64,000 bases of DNA from Symbiodinium natans (GCA_905221605.1 CAJNDS010000155.1:77501-141500), one strand, 5' to 3'. Positions 39,596 to 51,500 are shown, numbered from the stretch's first letter. The notes: generated by a model not told the origin, from the sequence alone. Translations and numbers: made by a program.

Positions 39596-41970
39596 GCACA
39601 TATCACCTGTGCTGGTGCAGCAACGTTTCAGAATCATGTGCGAAAGCAAATGACATTGGCATCCCAGCTGGGTTCTTGGTGGTACAGGGTCCATTTTCGG
39701 AACAGACCTTCCAATGCTATGTGGGAATGCAGTGCATTGTATCCAACTTGCGAGGGGCGAAGCTCGCGCCTGATGACATAATTCTGCCATTGCAGCTATG
39801 CGGCACCTCGACCATCGCTTCTCTCTTTCCGGATGCGCAGCCTATTCCTGCTGAATACAACGATTCCCTCGAGATCGTCTTCGACATTGGGAACCTGCCA
39901 GCAGATGCTGTTCCTGAGACGCTCCAGCTTTGTTGGTGCCCGCAAAAATCCAACTGCAGCGAGTTAGAGGACTTCCGTGCCACGGCAATGAAGCTGGATG
40001 TGATGTGCCCTCCGGGCACCTACAAGCTTCTGGGGAGGGTTTCGCACTGTTGCCAGTGTCCTCCAGGCTACTACTGTCCCGGCGGTCAGGCTGCCGAGCT
40101 TCGTCCCTGCATCCAGGGGAGCACTTCCCCACGCCGATCCAGCTCCCAGGGCGACTGTCAGTGCCGTGCGGGCCATGCCTTGGATACCTTTACGAACACT
40201 TGCCTGCCATGTCTCATAGGATCGTACAAGGACTCGGTTGGTGGAATGTCTTGTCAGAGTTGTCCTGAGAACACGACGACAGCAAGTGTCGGTGCCATTG
40301 GTGTTCATGAGTGCTATTGTGCAAACAGTCGCTTCAATGTGAACAAGTCCCAAGGCATCTTCACATGCACAGACCAAACAAGTCTCCCAGCGTTAAGTGC
40401 AGAAGATTGCATACGGTATGCTCACACTGAAGTCGAAGTTCATGTTTTTTCTGGCTCACTTGGTGGAGTGGCCAGCACTGCTCTGGAGGAGCTTCGTAGC
40501 GCTCTCACGTCCTACCTTGGACTCAAGCTGCTACCTAGTTTGCGAACATCCTTGACCCTCAACTTTGTCAGCAACAGGATCGACTTTTCGGTGACAAGCT
40601 CCGAGGCAGAGCTAGCCATCGAGCTGCATGCAAAGTTTGACCAGATGCCCTTCTCTGCTTGGATCTATTCGGAGCAGCAAGATGCGGCATGGGCGCTGGC
40701 AAACGTGCATCATCAGGGAGTAGTGCAAGAGGAGCTGCTGGTGTGCCCGGATGGCCTGGCCTTCCCAAACGGCCCCATTGCAGGCCTCGCAGATTGCAAG
40801 TGTCCCCATGGCATGGAGACCTCAGCCAGCAGCTGCCAGGAGTGCCCTCTGGGCAAGTACAAGGCCTCCGTGGGCAACTCCAGTTGCGCCAGTTGCAGCT
40901 TCGGCCTGACGACGCTGCGGCCGGGTGCCGTGTCATCTGCAGCGTGCACTTGCTCGCCAGGGTACGCTAGCACCGCGCCAGGAGATCCCGCAAGCTGCGA
41001 GAGCTGCGGCATCGGCTCTTTCTGTCGTGGCGGAGACCACAGAGAAGCTTGCCCGCCGAATCAGACCACGCTGCTGACCGTTGCCACGGGCGAGGCGGAC
41101 TGTGTCTGCGCAGCCGGCCACTTGGCTTTGCTGGGCACCTGCAAAGCCTGTGCTCCAGGCACGTTCAAGCCAGAGGCAGGCAATGCTGCGTGCCAGGCCT
41201 GTTCCGCAGGGAAGTGGAGCGGGACAATGGGGGCGACCTCTCCGGCGACTTGCGCTGATTGTATGGAAGGCTCTACCACCGAGAGTGATGCAGCCGACCA
41301 GGAGGGTCTGTGCATTCGCCCGCATCCGAAGCAGATGCTGAACTGCACCGCTGGGCGCAATTGCTCGGTACATGTCACTGGTTACCACCTGCGGGATGGG
41401 CATCGCCTGGCCATAGTGCCCGGGTCATCTGGGTCTTCTGGGTCAGAATGCGGCGGATCCATGCAGCCCGTGCCCTACGTGGCGAACGGAGGTGTGTCTC
41501 AGCCTGCTGTCGATGGTGGCCACATGTATGTCTGGCATGCAGGCCGGGCTCGGGATTTTGCACCGGCGGGAGGATTCTATGGCCTTTGCTGGTGCGCCAG
41601 CATGTCGGGTCTCAACTGTGACAGTCTTCAAGACTTCCACATTTCAGCTGGGCAGTTGCGGGTCGTGGGGCCCTTCGCAGACCACGAGTTCACGTGCGTT
41701 CGCGGGCAGGACTGCACCGGGCTGGCGCCCTTCCAGGGCATCGGCATGTCCATGATGGGATCAGTGGCAATGCGCAGCAGTTGCGAAGGCGCGAGTTTGC
41801 AGATTTCCAAGGTCAATGTGCGCGGGCTCGGTGGCCTTGTGAACAGAATTGGCGAATTGGGACTGGACTTTGGCACCTCTGACGAGTTGGACTACCGCCT
41901 CTCCATCGATGCAGAAGACCGTGGCTACTCGTTGTGCTGGTGTGCAGGCCATGACAGCGTCGTAGCGCCA
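39596..41970 (+). CDS. Giant receptor gene: CWC modules and GCC2/GCC3-like cysteine repeats, exon copy 1
   Basis: Acceptor GACTAAG|GCACAT gives GTYHLCWCSNVSESCAKAND and stays open to 41970. CWC modules (Y-x-L-C-W-C ... DF ... G-x-L-x-V-x-GPF ... C-x-x-G-x-x-C) occur at about 39601, 39930, 41580 and 41930. Between them lie ephrin-receptor-like (GCC2/GCC3) repeats with C-PPGxY-C..C-GY-CPGG, such as CQCPPGYYCPGGQAAELRPC, and CxxCPxGxYK. Many N-x-[ST] sites fit an extracellular, glycosylated stalk. The exon may end at TGTGCAG|GCCATG. A ~0.89-kb segment (40856-41742) is nearly identical to 44518-45404. Confidence 0.85.
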
Positions 41971-41989
41971 TGATCGGGATCCCACTTCC

Positions 41990-43082
41990 AACATCGGCGG
42001 AAGCCCTAAACTGCCCTAAACGGTAAGAAGAGAAACCAACTCTGAAGAAAGCCATAACAAGTCAACTGACTAATTTTTCTGGCCTATTCCGTCGTCGGGT
42101 TTGGGCGAGGTCTTGATACTGAAGATGGCAGTGGCTGTCAAGAGGCTGACCATGTTGTCGCCGCCGGGCATGTACGAGTGCTTGGGCCACAAGCTGGACA
42201 AGCGGCCGAATGCTTCCAGGGCCAAGTTTGCCAACTTCAGCTGCAGGGCATCTTGGCCATTTACAGCGGGGGATCGTGGGTAACACTCCCTTGACTGGTT
42301 TGTGCTTGAAGTGAGGCGTGGAACTTGCGGCCGGCGACCGCCTCACCTCCTTATCAGAGTGTGGCCCTTACATGGAAAACCTGCTGTACGTCAGTAATGG
42401 GCACTGGCCTTCTGCGCCTGCTTTCCAAGAGGATTTCAGTCACTGGGCAAAGTGCCGCTTTTTTAGGGGGTATGGGATTTGAATGCTTCTTTCTGGCCTC
42501 AAAGATCGGCAGGACGTGTTTGAATGACTCTGAAATTGTTCCACGACTAACATACAAGCCAATGAGTTTTCATCCAGAGCCCCATGTCCTGAAGTGGAGG
42601 AGCATGCAGCAGATCTCCTGTGCAGAAACAAGAGAACGCAACCTGTTGACAAGCATGGGGTTGGGGGGGTGGGGGGGGGCGGGGGGGGGGGCGGGGGGGG
42701 GGGGGGGGGGGGGCGGGGGGGGGGCGGGGGGGGGGGCGGGGGGGGGGGCGGGGGGGGGGGGGGGGGCGGGGGGGGGGCGGGGGGGGGGGGGGGGGGCGGG
42801 TTGGGGGGGGGGCGGAGGCGGGTCGGGGATGGGGTGGGGAAAAAAGAGCCAGTCCATGACCCTAGCTAGTGTTAGGGAGACCTCTTACAGCGGACCCTTC
42901 TTAACCCTATATACTTCTGGCTCTCTTAAAGGGGACCTTATTGAGAGGGTCTATATCCTCAAGGGTCCCCCTAATCCTAACTCCTATTTATGCTACCCAT
43001 ACACATGCGGCCCCCTGCCCTTAAGACATGAACCAAGATGCACCATGTGGAGTTGCAGGCCCTTTCCGGGGCTTTCTAACTA
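41990..43082. other. Intron with a possible small exon and a poly-G tract
   Basis: A stretch at about 42124-42260 (MAVAVKRLTMLSPPGMYECL) resembles the FAVAVGRLRVxGP part of a CWC module and could be a degenerate exon. 42657-42840 is almost pure G. Nothing else is supported. Confidence 0.35.
42657..42840. repeat. ~180-base G-rich tract
   Basis: G runs of 6-20 separated by single C, T or A. The glycine-rich ORF on + and the proline-rich ORF on - are artefacts. Its length is probably unreliable. Confidence 0.95.
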
Positions 43083-43109
43083 ATGCGTCCGACACTAAGG
43101 TGTGAGCAA

Positions 43110-45900
43110 GGCCCATTCTTGCTTGGCTTCCCTGCGCCATATGCCGAAACGCAGGACGGCGCGAGCTTTACTTTTCAAAGTCGTGACGGCCAAGCGCCCG
43201 TCTTCGCAGAGTTCCCTGGTGTGTATTTCATGTGCTGGTGCCGGCCCGCTCCAAGCGACAGTTCTTCCTGTGCCGTTGCGAGGGACTTCCGAGTGAATGT
43301 TGGCTTGCTCCGTGTAAGCGGGCCCATTCTGAGGCAGTCCTACCAGTGTGACTTGGGGTCTCATTGCATAGTGTCCGGACTGCAGGGGGCTAAGCTTGCA
43401 GAAGGCGACAAGTTGCTACCCATGAACGAATGCGGCACAGCACGGCAGGCTGCTCTTTTCAAAGATCCAGAGCCAATTCTTGGTGTCTACAGATCGTCTG
43501 ATGAGATTTACTTTGATTTCGGGGTCTTGGAGTTGGCTGAGTCTGCTCCAGAGATGCTGGAGCTCTGCTGGTGCCCCTCGAGGTTGAGTTGCAGCAGTCC
43601 TGAAGATTTCCGTGCCGCAGCAGTGAAACTGGATGTGGTGTGCCCTCCTGGCACTTACGAGCTTCAAGGGAGGTTCAGGCAGTGCCACGAGTGTTTGCCA
43701 GGCTACTACTGCCCTGGTGGTCAGGCTGCCGAGCTGCTGGAGTGTGCCCACGGCAGCACTTCGCTGCGCGGATCCAGCTTCGAACGGGCTTGCGAGTGCC
43801 GTCCGGGCTTCGCTTGGGATACGCAGCTTAAGGTGTGCCTACCGTGTGAGCGCGGGCGCTTCAAAGAGCAGGCTGGCAATGATCAGTGCGAAGGGCAGTG
43901 CCCGGCAGAGACCACCTCTGAGCCTGGAGCAATTGACTCGTCAGAATGCTTCTGCACAGATGGCATTGACATCAATCCGTCCCCAGACTTCAACTGCAAA
44001 GACTTGGCAGATTTGTCGGATGTATTTGCCGATTCCTTCACCTCCTCCGAGGCCACGGTCTACATAGTTCGAGGAACGATCCAAGCAGACCTCCAGCCAG
44101 AGGGCCTTCGTAGAGAACTGGAAGCCTACCTGCGTTTGCAGGATTTTCCTCGTGTGCAGCTCTCTATTCAGCACGCGGTGGATTCCGACTACCCAGAGGG
44201 CTCAGACTATCTGGAGGACCCAGGCGAGTCACAGAACAGCTCTATTGCATACACATTGTGGAGCTCCGAACCAGGAAGTGCTTACGAGATGAAGGCCAGG
44301 CTCGATCCCGCTCCATTCTCAGCGTGGGCTGAGTCCTTGACAGGTGTCATCTCGACCATTACCGGCACTTCCGTCCACCCAGAAGTTGTGAGATGTCCCG
44401 ACGGCTGGGGTCTTCCAACTGCTCAGACCCATGTATTCGAGTGCGTGTGCCTTCCAGGTAGGATGCTTAGCCCTGTTGATGGAGCGAATAAGCACTGTGT
44501 CGAGTGTCCAACTGGAAAGTACAAGGCCTCCGTGGGCAATTCCAGCTGCGCCAGTTGCAGCTTCGGCCTGACGACGCTGCGGCCGGGTGCCGTGTCATCT
44601 GCAGCGTGCACTTGCTCGCCAGGGTACGCTAGCACCGCGCCAGGAGATCCCGCAAGCTGCGAGAGCTGCGGCATCGGCTCTTTCTGTCGTGGCGGAGACC
44701 ACAGAGAAGCTTGCCCGCCGAATCAGACCACGCTGCTGACCGTTGCCACGGGCGAGGCAGACTGTGTCTGCGCAGCCGGCCACTTGGCTTTGCTGGGCAC
44801 CTGCAAAGCCTGTGCTCCAGGCACGTTCAAGCCAGAGGCAGGCAATGCTGCGTGCCAGGCCTGTTCCGCAGGGAAGTGGAGCGGGACAATGGGGGCGACC
44901 TCTCCGGCGACTTGCGCTGATTGTATGGAAGGCTCTACCACCGAGAGTGATGCAGCCGACCAGGAGGGTCTGTGCATTCGCCCGCATCCGAAGCAGATGC
45001 TGAACTGCACCGCTGGGCGCAATTGCTCGGTACATGTCACTGGTTACCACCTGCGGGATGGGCATCGCCTGGCCATAGTGCCCGGGTCATCTGGGTCTTC
45101 TGGGTCAGAATGCGGCGGATCCATGCAGCCCGTGCCCTACGTGGCGAACGAAGGTGTGTCTCAGCCTGCTGTCGATGGTGGCCACATGTATGTCTGGCAT
45201 GCAGGCCGGGCTCGGGATTTTGCACCGGCGGGAGGATTCTATGGCCTTTGCTGGTGCGCCAGCATGTCGGGTCTCAACTGTGACAGTCTTCAAGACTTCC
45301 ACATTTCAGCTGGGCAGTTGCGGGTCGTGGGGCCCTTCGCAGACCACGAGTTCACGTGCGTTCGCGGGCAGGACTGCACCGGGCTGGCGCCCTTCCAGGG
45401 CATTGGCTCCCTCGTTGGGCACGTCTCACTTCGGATTGCTTCCTGTGGCACAAACTCATCGAATCTTGTGCTCTCCGCAGCGAACAGGAACTCCAACGGC
45501 ATTGTTGAGCACGACATGGCTGGTGAGAACTTTTCGCTGAGCTTCGGTGTGTCCGACCAGATCGACTATAGCCTGTCCATTGATGCCAGCGATGGTGGAT
45601 ATCTTCTTTGCTGGTGTGCCGGTGAAGAACCCTGTGACGCTGAGAACTTTGCCGTAGCCGTCGGCCGTTTGCGAGTAGAAGGCCCGCGGACAAACCAGGA
45701 GGTGGCTTGCTCCGTCGGGCAGCCTTGTGCACCCACTGGCCTGGTATCGGTTCGCGCGCAAGCCCATGACCGAATAATGGTTCTCGCTGCTTGCGGTGAG
45801 GGCTCTGCAATGCCAGGTTTTTCCGGCGAAGGAATCGCCGAGTACAGCGCAGCTAGGCACGCAGGGCAAGGTGTTTTCGAATTTGGGCTCATTCCAGTTG
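43110..45900 (+). CDS. Giant receptor gene: CWC modules and GCC2/GCC3-like repeats, exon copy 2
   Basis: The likely acceptor is GAGCAAG|GCCCAT. The open frame repeats the layout of the exon at 39596. CWC modules lie at about 43229 (VYFMCWCRP), 43561 (LELCWCPS), 45240 and 45600. Cysteine repeats include CHECLPGYYCPGGQAAELLE. The N-terminal third is only moderately similar to copy 1, but 44518-45404 is almost identical to it. The last module starts VACSVGQPCAPTG near 45700. The donor is unresolved; the frame stops at 45918-45920. The product is an extracellular stalk. Confidence 0.85.
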
Positions 45901-45959
45901 AAGAGGGGACATGTGATTGAGCATATGCAGCTCTCTGCGCCTTGCTCAGGATGGTGATT

Positions 45960-46831
45960 TCCAGTTTCTTGAAAGCACTTCGGTGATCCAGTCATCAGCC
46001 GGGATCGTCCGGCTTTGCTTCTGCCGGCCCCGCATTCCCGAAAGCTGCCTGGCGCCAGCAGATTTCAAGGCCGCTGTAGGTTTTATGACCGTCCGCGGTC
46101 CCTTCGAACAGGCAGCCCAGTGCACAGTGGGCAGCCATTGTGCCATCAACCTAACCGGCATCGGTTTGAACGCCAACAGTTCCTTAGTCCTCACCAACGG
46201 CAACTGCGTTGGCGTCCAGAGCAGCGGCCTCCAGAACCTCACGTTTCTGCAGCAGCCCCTGGGCATTCACGTGGCGTCCGGCTTCTTGCACATCGCATTG
46301 GGCGAGATCCCTTCGCAGGCAGCACCTGGAAAGTATGCATTATGTTGGTGCCCCAGCTCGAGCTGCAGCCTCTCAGCCTTCCGTGCACCGGCTGGGTCCT
46401 TGCAGGTGAACTGCCCCAGGGGTTTTTATTTACGGGCTTCGAGATGCAGGCCTTGTGGCCGTGGCTTCTACTGCCCCGGAGGTACTGCCACAACAGCCGA
46501 TCGGTTCCCCTGCGCAGTCGGCCAAACGACCTGGGATTTGAAGGGATCCTCGGACACGGATTGCATTTGTGCCCCAGGCTACTTTCAGGATGTCGATTGC
46601 AAACCCTGCAAGAAAGGATCCTACAAGCCCAGGCCGGGAGATGACTTAGACTGCACGCCATGCCCTCCAGACCTGACGACATTCAAGTCTGGAGCCGCAT
46701 CCAACTTGTCATGCTATCTGGAGACTTCCGTTGATGCGGAAGCTGATGAGGATCCAGAGGCCAACACATCCACGATTCCAGCTCTGGCCTTCAGCCTCTC
46801 TTTCGAACTGCCTCTGAGTGACTTCGAGTGA
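45960..46831 (+). CDS. Giant receptor gene: CWC module and cysteine repeats, third exon
   Basis: The open frame reads AGIVRLCFCRPRIPESCLAP then MTVRGPFEQAAQCTVGSHCA, a CWC module with Phe for Trp, then YALCWCPSSSCSLSAF near 46337. Cysteine repeats follow: CRPCGRGFYCPGGTATTADR and CKPCKKGSYKPRPGDDLDC. The end may be at TTCGA|GTGAGT, a classical GT donor, near 46828. The link to the next exon could not be phased. Confidence 0.75.
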
Positions 46832-46944
46832 GTGGAAACGCTGTGTCAACCTTCCATTCTTTGAAGGCTTCTAGGTGACATTGAGTAGTTCGCAGCCCCC
46901 TTGGCTGATTCTAGATTCTTTCCCCTATGTGTCCAGCTCCGCCA

Positions 46945-48327
46945 GGTAAAATCGAAGAAAGCGCAAAGGAGCAGCTGCGTGATGCATTGCAGCGCAGCAT
47001 CTCCCAATTGGTTCGGCTGGATGCCGCTGCAGTTCGCATAGACTTTCCACATGCCTTCCCGGGCCGGCGCTTGGCTGAGTTGCTCAAGGCAGTCATTATC
47101 ATGAAGTTGCCAACGCAGGACGATGCGGAGAGTTTGCAGGACTCACTGGACTGGAGTTCCTTGCCTGGTGAAGTCAACAGCACTCTGCAGCAGAACGACA
47201 ATCTACGTCGCTTTGCGGCGTCGATGTCTGATGAAGAAATTATTGCAACCACGACATGGGATACTGTCCATTGCCCGCTGCATGCAGCCATCCCAACCGG
47301 CGTCGTCGTGATGCAGCCGGAGGACTGCGAATGCAGGAAAGGCTATGGGTTCGAAGATGGTGCCTGCAAGGTCTGTTCTGTCGGGAGGTACAAGCCCAGG
47401 CGGGAGAATGTTGTTTGTACTCGGTGCACAGGCCTGAAGTTAACTTTGATAGAGGGTGCCACGCAAGAGGAGGAGTGCACATGTCCAGCTGGAACGTATG
47501 GTAGTCGAGGTCAGCATGGCGAGGAGTGCTTGGACTGCCCAGCAGGCTCTTACTGCGATGGCTCGGGACAGAAGCAGGAGTGTCCAAGTAATTCCACAAC
47601 AGGATCTGTTCGCAGCTCTTCCATTGCTGACTGCGAATGCCGGCCGGGGCACCAGCCCTCAGAACACGGCCCTTCCGGGCCCTGTCACCCGTGTGAGGCG
47701 GGCCGGTACAAGGATGGTGTGCGCAACGCAAATTGTTTTTTGACCTGCCCGCCCAATGCAAACAGCACTCCAGCATCCACTGACCGGAGTCAGTGTTTTT
47801 GCAACGAAGGATACCACGCCTACCTACAAGCAGGGCAGCTGGACAGCTGCGCGCGTTGCGACTATGACGGGCTGATCTGCCCGGGTGGCGTGAACGTCAG
47901 TGGTCACCACTTGCAGCCCCGAGCCCGCAAAGGCTGGTTTCAGACCGGGCAGACCGTGGCGGTGCAGTGCCTTGTCATGGACGCTGAGGGTGTCAGTGTG
48001 TGTCTCGGCGGGAATATCACCGAAAATATCTGCGCTGCGGGCGCTCAAGGATGGCTCTGTGGCGAATGCCCTGCAGAGTGGGCCCGGGGCGGGTACCTCG
48101 ATGTCTGCGAGCCCTGCAACGCTGGGGGTGCTGGCAGTTTTGCCCTGGCTGCTCTTATGGACATTGCTCGCATCGCGGCCCTGAACTTTGGCATGGCGGT
48201 CATTAGTGCTCCGGGTGCCACAAAAATGCGCCCGCTCCACCCAGCCATAATTCGTATCGTCCAGCGCTGGATGGATGCCTGCTCTGTCCTGCTGAGCTTC
48301 GTCTTGCTTTGGCTCCAGTCTAGCTGA
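46945..48327 (+). CDS. Giant receptor gene: last cysteine repeats and first membrane segment
   Basis: Reads KEQLRDALQRSISQLVRLDA (a folded spacer), then GCC2/GCC3-like repeats (CLDCPAGSYCDGSGQKQECP; CHPCEAGRYKDGVRNANC), and a last cysteine block with CAAGAQGWLCGECPAEWARG. From about 48130, GSFALAALMDIARIAALNFG and later CSVLLSFVLLWLQ are hydrophobic, so the chain enters the membrane here. This order (cysteine stalk, CxxCP, first helix) is usual in large protist receptors with ephrin-like repeats. The donor near 48325 is unresolved. Confidence 0.8.
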   Translation, partial: GKIEESAKEQLRDALQRSISQLVRLDAAAVRIDFPHAFPGRRLAELLKAVIIMKLPTQDDAESLQDSLDWSSLPGEVNSTLQQNDNLRRFAASMSDEEIIATTTWDTVHCPLHAAIPTGVVVMQPEDCECRKGYGFEDGACKVCSVGRYKPRRENVVCTRCTGLKLTLIEGATQEEECTCPAGTYGSRGQHGEECLDCPAGSYCDGSGQKQECPSNSTTGSVRSSSIADCECRPGHQPSEHGPSGPCHPCEAGRYKDGVRNANCFLTCPPNANSTPASTDRSQCFCNEGYHAYLQAGQLDSCARCDYDGLICPGGVNVSGHHLQPRARKGWFQTGQTVAVQCLVMDAEGVSVCLGGNITENICAAGAQGWLCGECPAEWARGGYLDVCEPCNAGGAGSFALAALMDIARIAALNFGMAVISAPGATKMRPLHPAIIRIVQRWMDACSVLLSFVLLWLQSS

Positions 48328-48369
48328 GTCTAGCTGTGAGTTTTGTTATGCTTTGTTTTCGGCCAGCGC

Positions 48370-48570
48370 CAGTGAGCTTAGCACTAAGGAGCTTCAACCT
48401 CACTCGCTTGACGCCCTTCCCGTGGTCCAGCTCCAACGGGGAGTGTGAGGAGTGCCAAAAGCCGGATTCCAAGCTGGCCTGGCCCCAAGTGGCCACCGCG
48501 GCCATGGATTCTGTCTTTCAGGTGCTCTCGCTTCTGCCCAGGTGGGGCCCGAAAAACTTTATCATTGCAG
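48370..48570 (+). CDS. Giant receptor gene: loop between membrane segments
   Basis: Reads RSFNLTRLTPFPWSSSNGEC then AWPQVATAAMDSVFQVLSLL. The LTxLxPFxW segment followed by an amphipathic helix is what I expect between the first helices of this receptor type. Splice sites are unresolved. Confidence 0.5.
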
Positions 48571-48619
48571 TGATGAACCGCTAATTCGGCTTAACCGGTG
48601 TATAGGTGAATGTAGCACA

Positions 48620-48914
48620 AGGGAAGTTCACGAGAATCTTCACGGGTGGTGTTGCAAAGAACTGCTCAAGAGAGAGTTCTGCCCCTGACAGGTTGAGAGT
48701 GGACTTTGCGGCGCAGTGCTACGGTCAAAAGCTTGGGGTCAGGGACGGAGCAACACTTGTGTCGGCCGTGTACTCCCTTTGCCTCCCAGTGTTCGCACTC
48801 TTCGCCACATTTCTGCTTTGCAGCATGGTGGTCTATGTTGTCGTGCCCCTTGCCGGGCGGATGGGCTTTCAATTCAAGAAGGCCAGCAAGCGCAAGAGCC
48901 CCGCCGCATCCGAG
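48620..48914 (+). CDS. Giant receptor gene: membrane segment exon
   Basis: Open frame with DGATLVSAVYSLCLPVFALF then ATFLLCSMVVYVVVPLAG, one long or two short membrane helices, followed by a basic cytoplasmic stretch (KKASKRKSPAASE). The GC donor CATCCGAG|GCCATC joins in phase to 49269. The start is unresolved. Confidence 0.65.
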
Positions 48915-49268
48915 GCCATCACGAAGTCTTCCATTGATCTTGCTATATATTGTTCATTAGACTTAGAAGGGGCGTCATTGTGTCGTAGTGGCCGATCTTT
49001 TGTTGACCATTCACAGTGAATCATGATACGTCCCAACTTTCCCGGGAAACAAAGAGATATGAAGAAATGCAAGTCCGCACCGACCGAAGGAGCATGGGGC
49101 CCTCGGAACGCCAGTCGTCGAGGTGCAGGAGGACCTGCAAGCTGCCACCTGTCTTGACTCATCTTGTCTCTGCCCATTCTTTCCCTTGTCCGAGAATGGA
49201 TGCCGTCTGCCCCGGTCCGTCCTTTCCGTTGCGGCTCCTAGGCCTTGGATGGGGCCACGGAGGCTGAG

Positions 49269-49469
49269 GCCATGGTTTTTGGACTTTTCACTTCAACTCC
49301 CTCTTTGCGAAAACATGTTGGGGAAGCCGTTCCGGTGGTGTGGTTGACTCAAATGGCTTTGTGGCCCGAGCTGCTGGAGAGATTCCTTCACATGATTCGC
49401 TGTTCGCCCGTGATGGAAGACAGGGATGGGAAAACGCAGCCTGTTCAACGGCTTCTGCCTCACCCCGAT
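49269..49469 (+). CDS. Giant receptor gene: cytoplasmic loop exon
   Basis: Acceptor GCTGAG|GCCATGG, phase 0. Reads VPVVWLTQMALWPELLERFL, then VQRLLPHPD. The HPD at the end joins VVCW of the next exon. The segment resembles the cytoplasmic loop with RLLxHPDVxCW that recurs in such proteins, as I remember them. Donor CCCGAT|GCTGC. Confidence 0.7.
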
Positions 49470-50239
49470 GCTGCTTGGCCGCAGAGGCGTACTGCCCTGC
49501 GAGACCCCAAGTCAGTCCCCAAAGCGTCCTGAGAGGGGGGCCGGCTAGCAGGAGGGCTCTCATGGGCAGAGGTGCCTTTCTCTGGAAAAATTTTTAATGG
49601 AGAAAAGATTGTTGGTACCAAGAATGTATTACTTTCATCCTCTAGTATACTTTCTCTTTTCATCTACATTTAATATGTATTGGTATTCTTCTTACCTTTT
49701 CCCCAATGCATTTCTCAAGATTTAGCGTTATGCCTGTCATCTATTGGATCAGGAATAACTTTCCAGTCCTTTTGGTTCGTTGTGCTCATTCGTCCTTTCA
49801 TCAAGATTGGCTGGTCAGGCAGAGACTGGCCGCGTCTAGAGGCCTGTCCGGGGCACGGCAGCTTAAAAGGGTTGCTCCCCGGTAGCTCTTGGTGAGACTC
49901 AGATCGCGGGCGGTCGCCGGGGCACAAATTATGGGCGCTGCGTGTCGGGCACTTCCTGTGCTTTCGCCGGCCACGCGTTTGCAGTCAGGGTGACTCCCGG
50001 AGCCCACCATTTATTTTTGGGGGGGAGGGGAGGGAGGGGAGGGAGAGGAGGGAGAGGAGGGGTATCGTGATCGTCGTCGTGGTTGCTGCCTGGTGTGTTT
50101 GTTGCTTCGTATGTTGTTCCTGCGGGCTGGCACCTTAAGTTTCGGCCGGAGGTGTCGCCTTTTTGTTAGGCCAGGCGCATGTGCCTCGGCCGATTCTCCA
50201 CTCCACTCCACTCTCCACTCTCCACTCCACTCCACTCCA

Positions 50240-51500
50240 CTCCAACCATGAAGTCGCTTAATAATAATTCTATTCTGGGATATTTTTCTATCTTAACTTT
50301 TTGGACACAGAAAAACCGCTATAAAATACAGCATAAACGAAGTGAATACAAGGGTGTGCTACATTATAAGAGGTTGCACGTAAAAACCCTTGCAAAATAC
50401 CGTTATTTTTTCTTCCGTCCCGCTCATCAGTGAAGAAAGCCCGCATGAAATATATTATAAACGGCCCGTATAATATTATTATGTAGCTGGCCATTCGCAT
50501 TATTATTATACTGCGTGCGGTTCTTTCACTCTTATTCGTTATAAAATATTAGGAGAATATGTGAATGAGAGAACGAGGAAAACAATGTGAACGAAATGAA
50601 CGTGTTCACTCTGTTCACACACTTTCCTATTATAATTGTACCGTCCAGGAAGTGACCCGCGTGAATGAGACAGCCAGTGAGTTAGAAGCTTGAATGGGTG
50701 ACAGGTGAACAAGGATGCCAATAAGATATGGGATTTTGGTTATTTGTTCACGGTTAATTGGTCAGGATCTTTGAACAGGGTCTCAAGGTGTGATGGGTGC
50801 TGCGGTTGGACTGGTCTCTAAGCCGGTCAGTAACTCAAGACATTAAGACTCAGCCCCAGATCAACGGTCCAGTTTTCACGACTCAACAGATTAATTCCTA
50901 GAGACAGAGGAAATGACTGCCTGGGATGGGTGAACATTAGAACTAGATCTAGCATCTGGGGGTTCTGGAGGTGACAGAGAGAAAGGAGAAGACACGTGAA
51001 TGATTGAGTGAATTAGACACACAATATTATATGAACGGTGTAATGAAAGCACGACCGTTCAATATGAATATTGTGTTTGTTCATTCAATCATTCCTTCAC
51101 TCTGCTTTCCCTCTCTTTCTTATCTTCATTCACTAGTTTTATATTTAAATCGCGAGACACATGAAGTGCGCGCTCGCGTTTAGTAATAAAGACGTGAATA
51201 AGAAGATGAAAGAGAAAAAGGAGTGAAAGAAACAAAAGACAAATAGAAAAAGCACAAAGACCCCACAAATTAAGTATATTTTAAGGGGGTCCTTTGTAAG
51301 CTTATTTTCATGAGGCTTTTGGTGATCTCACGGTGAACAAGGCTGTGGAACAAGAGTTAGAGAGATTAATGGTACGTCCTAGAAGCCCAATATTATACTT
51401 CTTTTTAGTGGGCTTTTAGGCGGTAAAATTCATCGTTCGTTCAATCATTTCGTGAATTCATGCGCAAAAATCGCTTATACTTCACTACATTCATTCACTC
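50240..51500. repeat. AT-rich intronic DNA with hairpins
   Basis: Part of the 2.1-kb intron 49470-51588. It contains words such as ATAAAATA, TATTATAAT and GTGAATGA in both orientations, plus the hairpin at 50996-51100. There is a tandem CCACTCCACT run at 50200-50245. The base composition differs strongly from the exons. No gene is supported. Confidence 0.7.
50996..51100. mobile_element. ~105-bp hairpin (MITE-like)
   Basis: The left arm (GTGAATGATTGAGTGAA ... ACACAATATTATATGAACGGT) and right arm (ACCGTTCAATATGAATATTG ... TCAATCATTCCTTCAC) pair over about 45 bases with a 14-base loop. There is no clear target duplication. Confidence 0.6.

Noticed and set aside
42325-43083. 252-codon glycine-rich ORF, and glycine-rich ORFs near 24 kb
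   Set aside because: Translation of poly-G tracts inside introns or satellites; the flanking sequence has no coding features.
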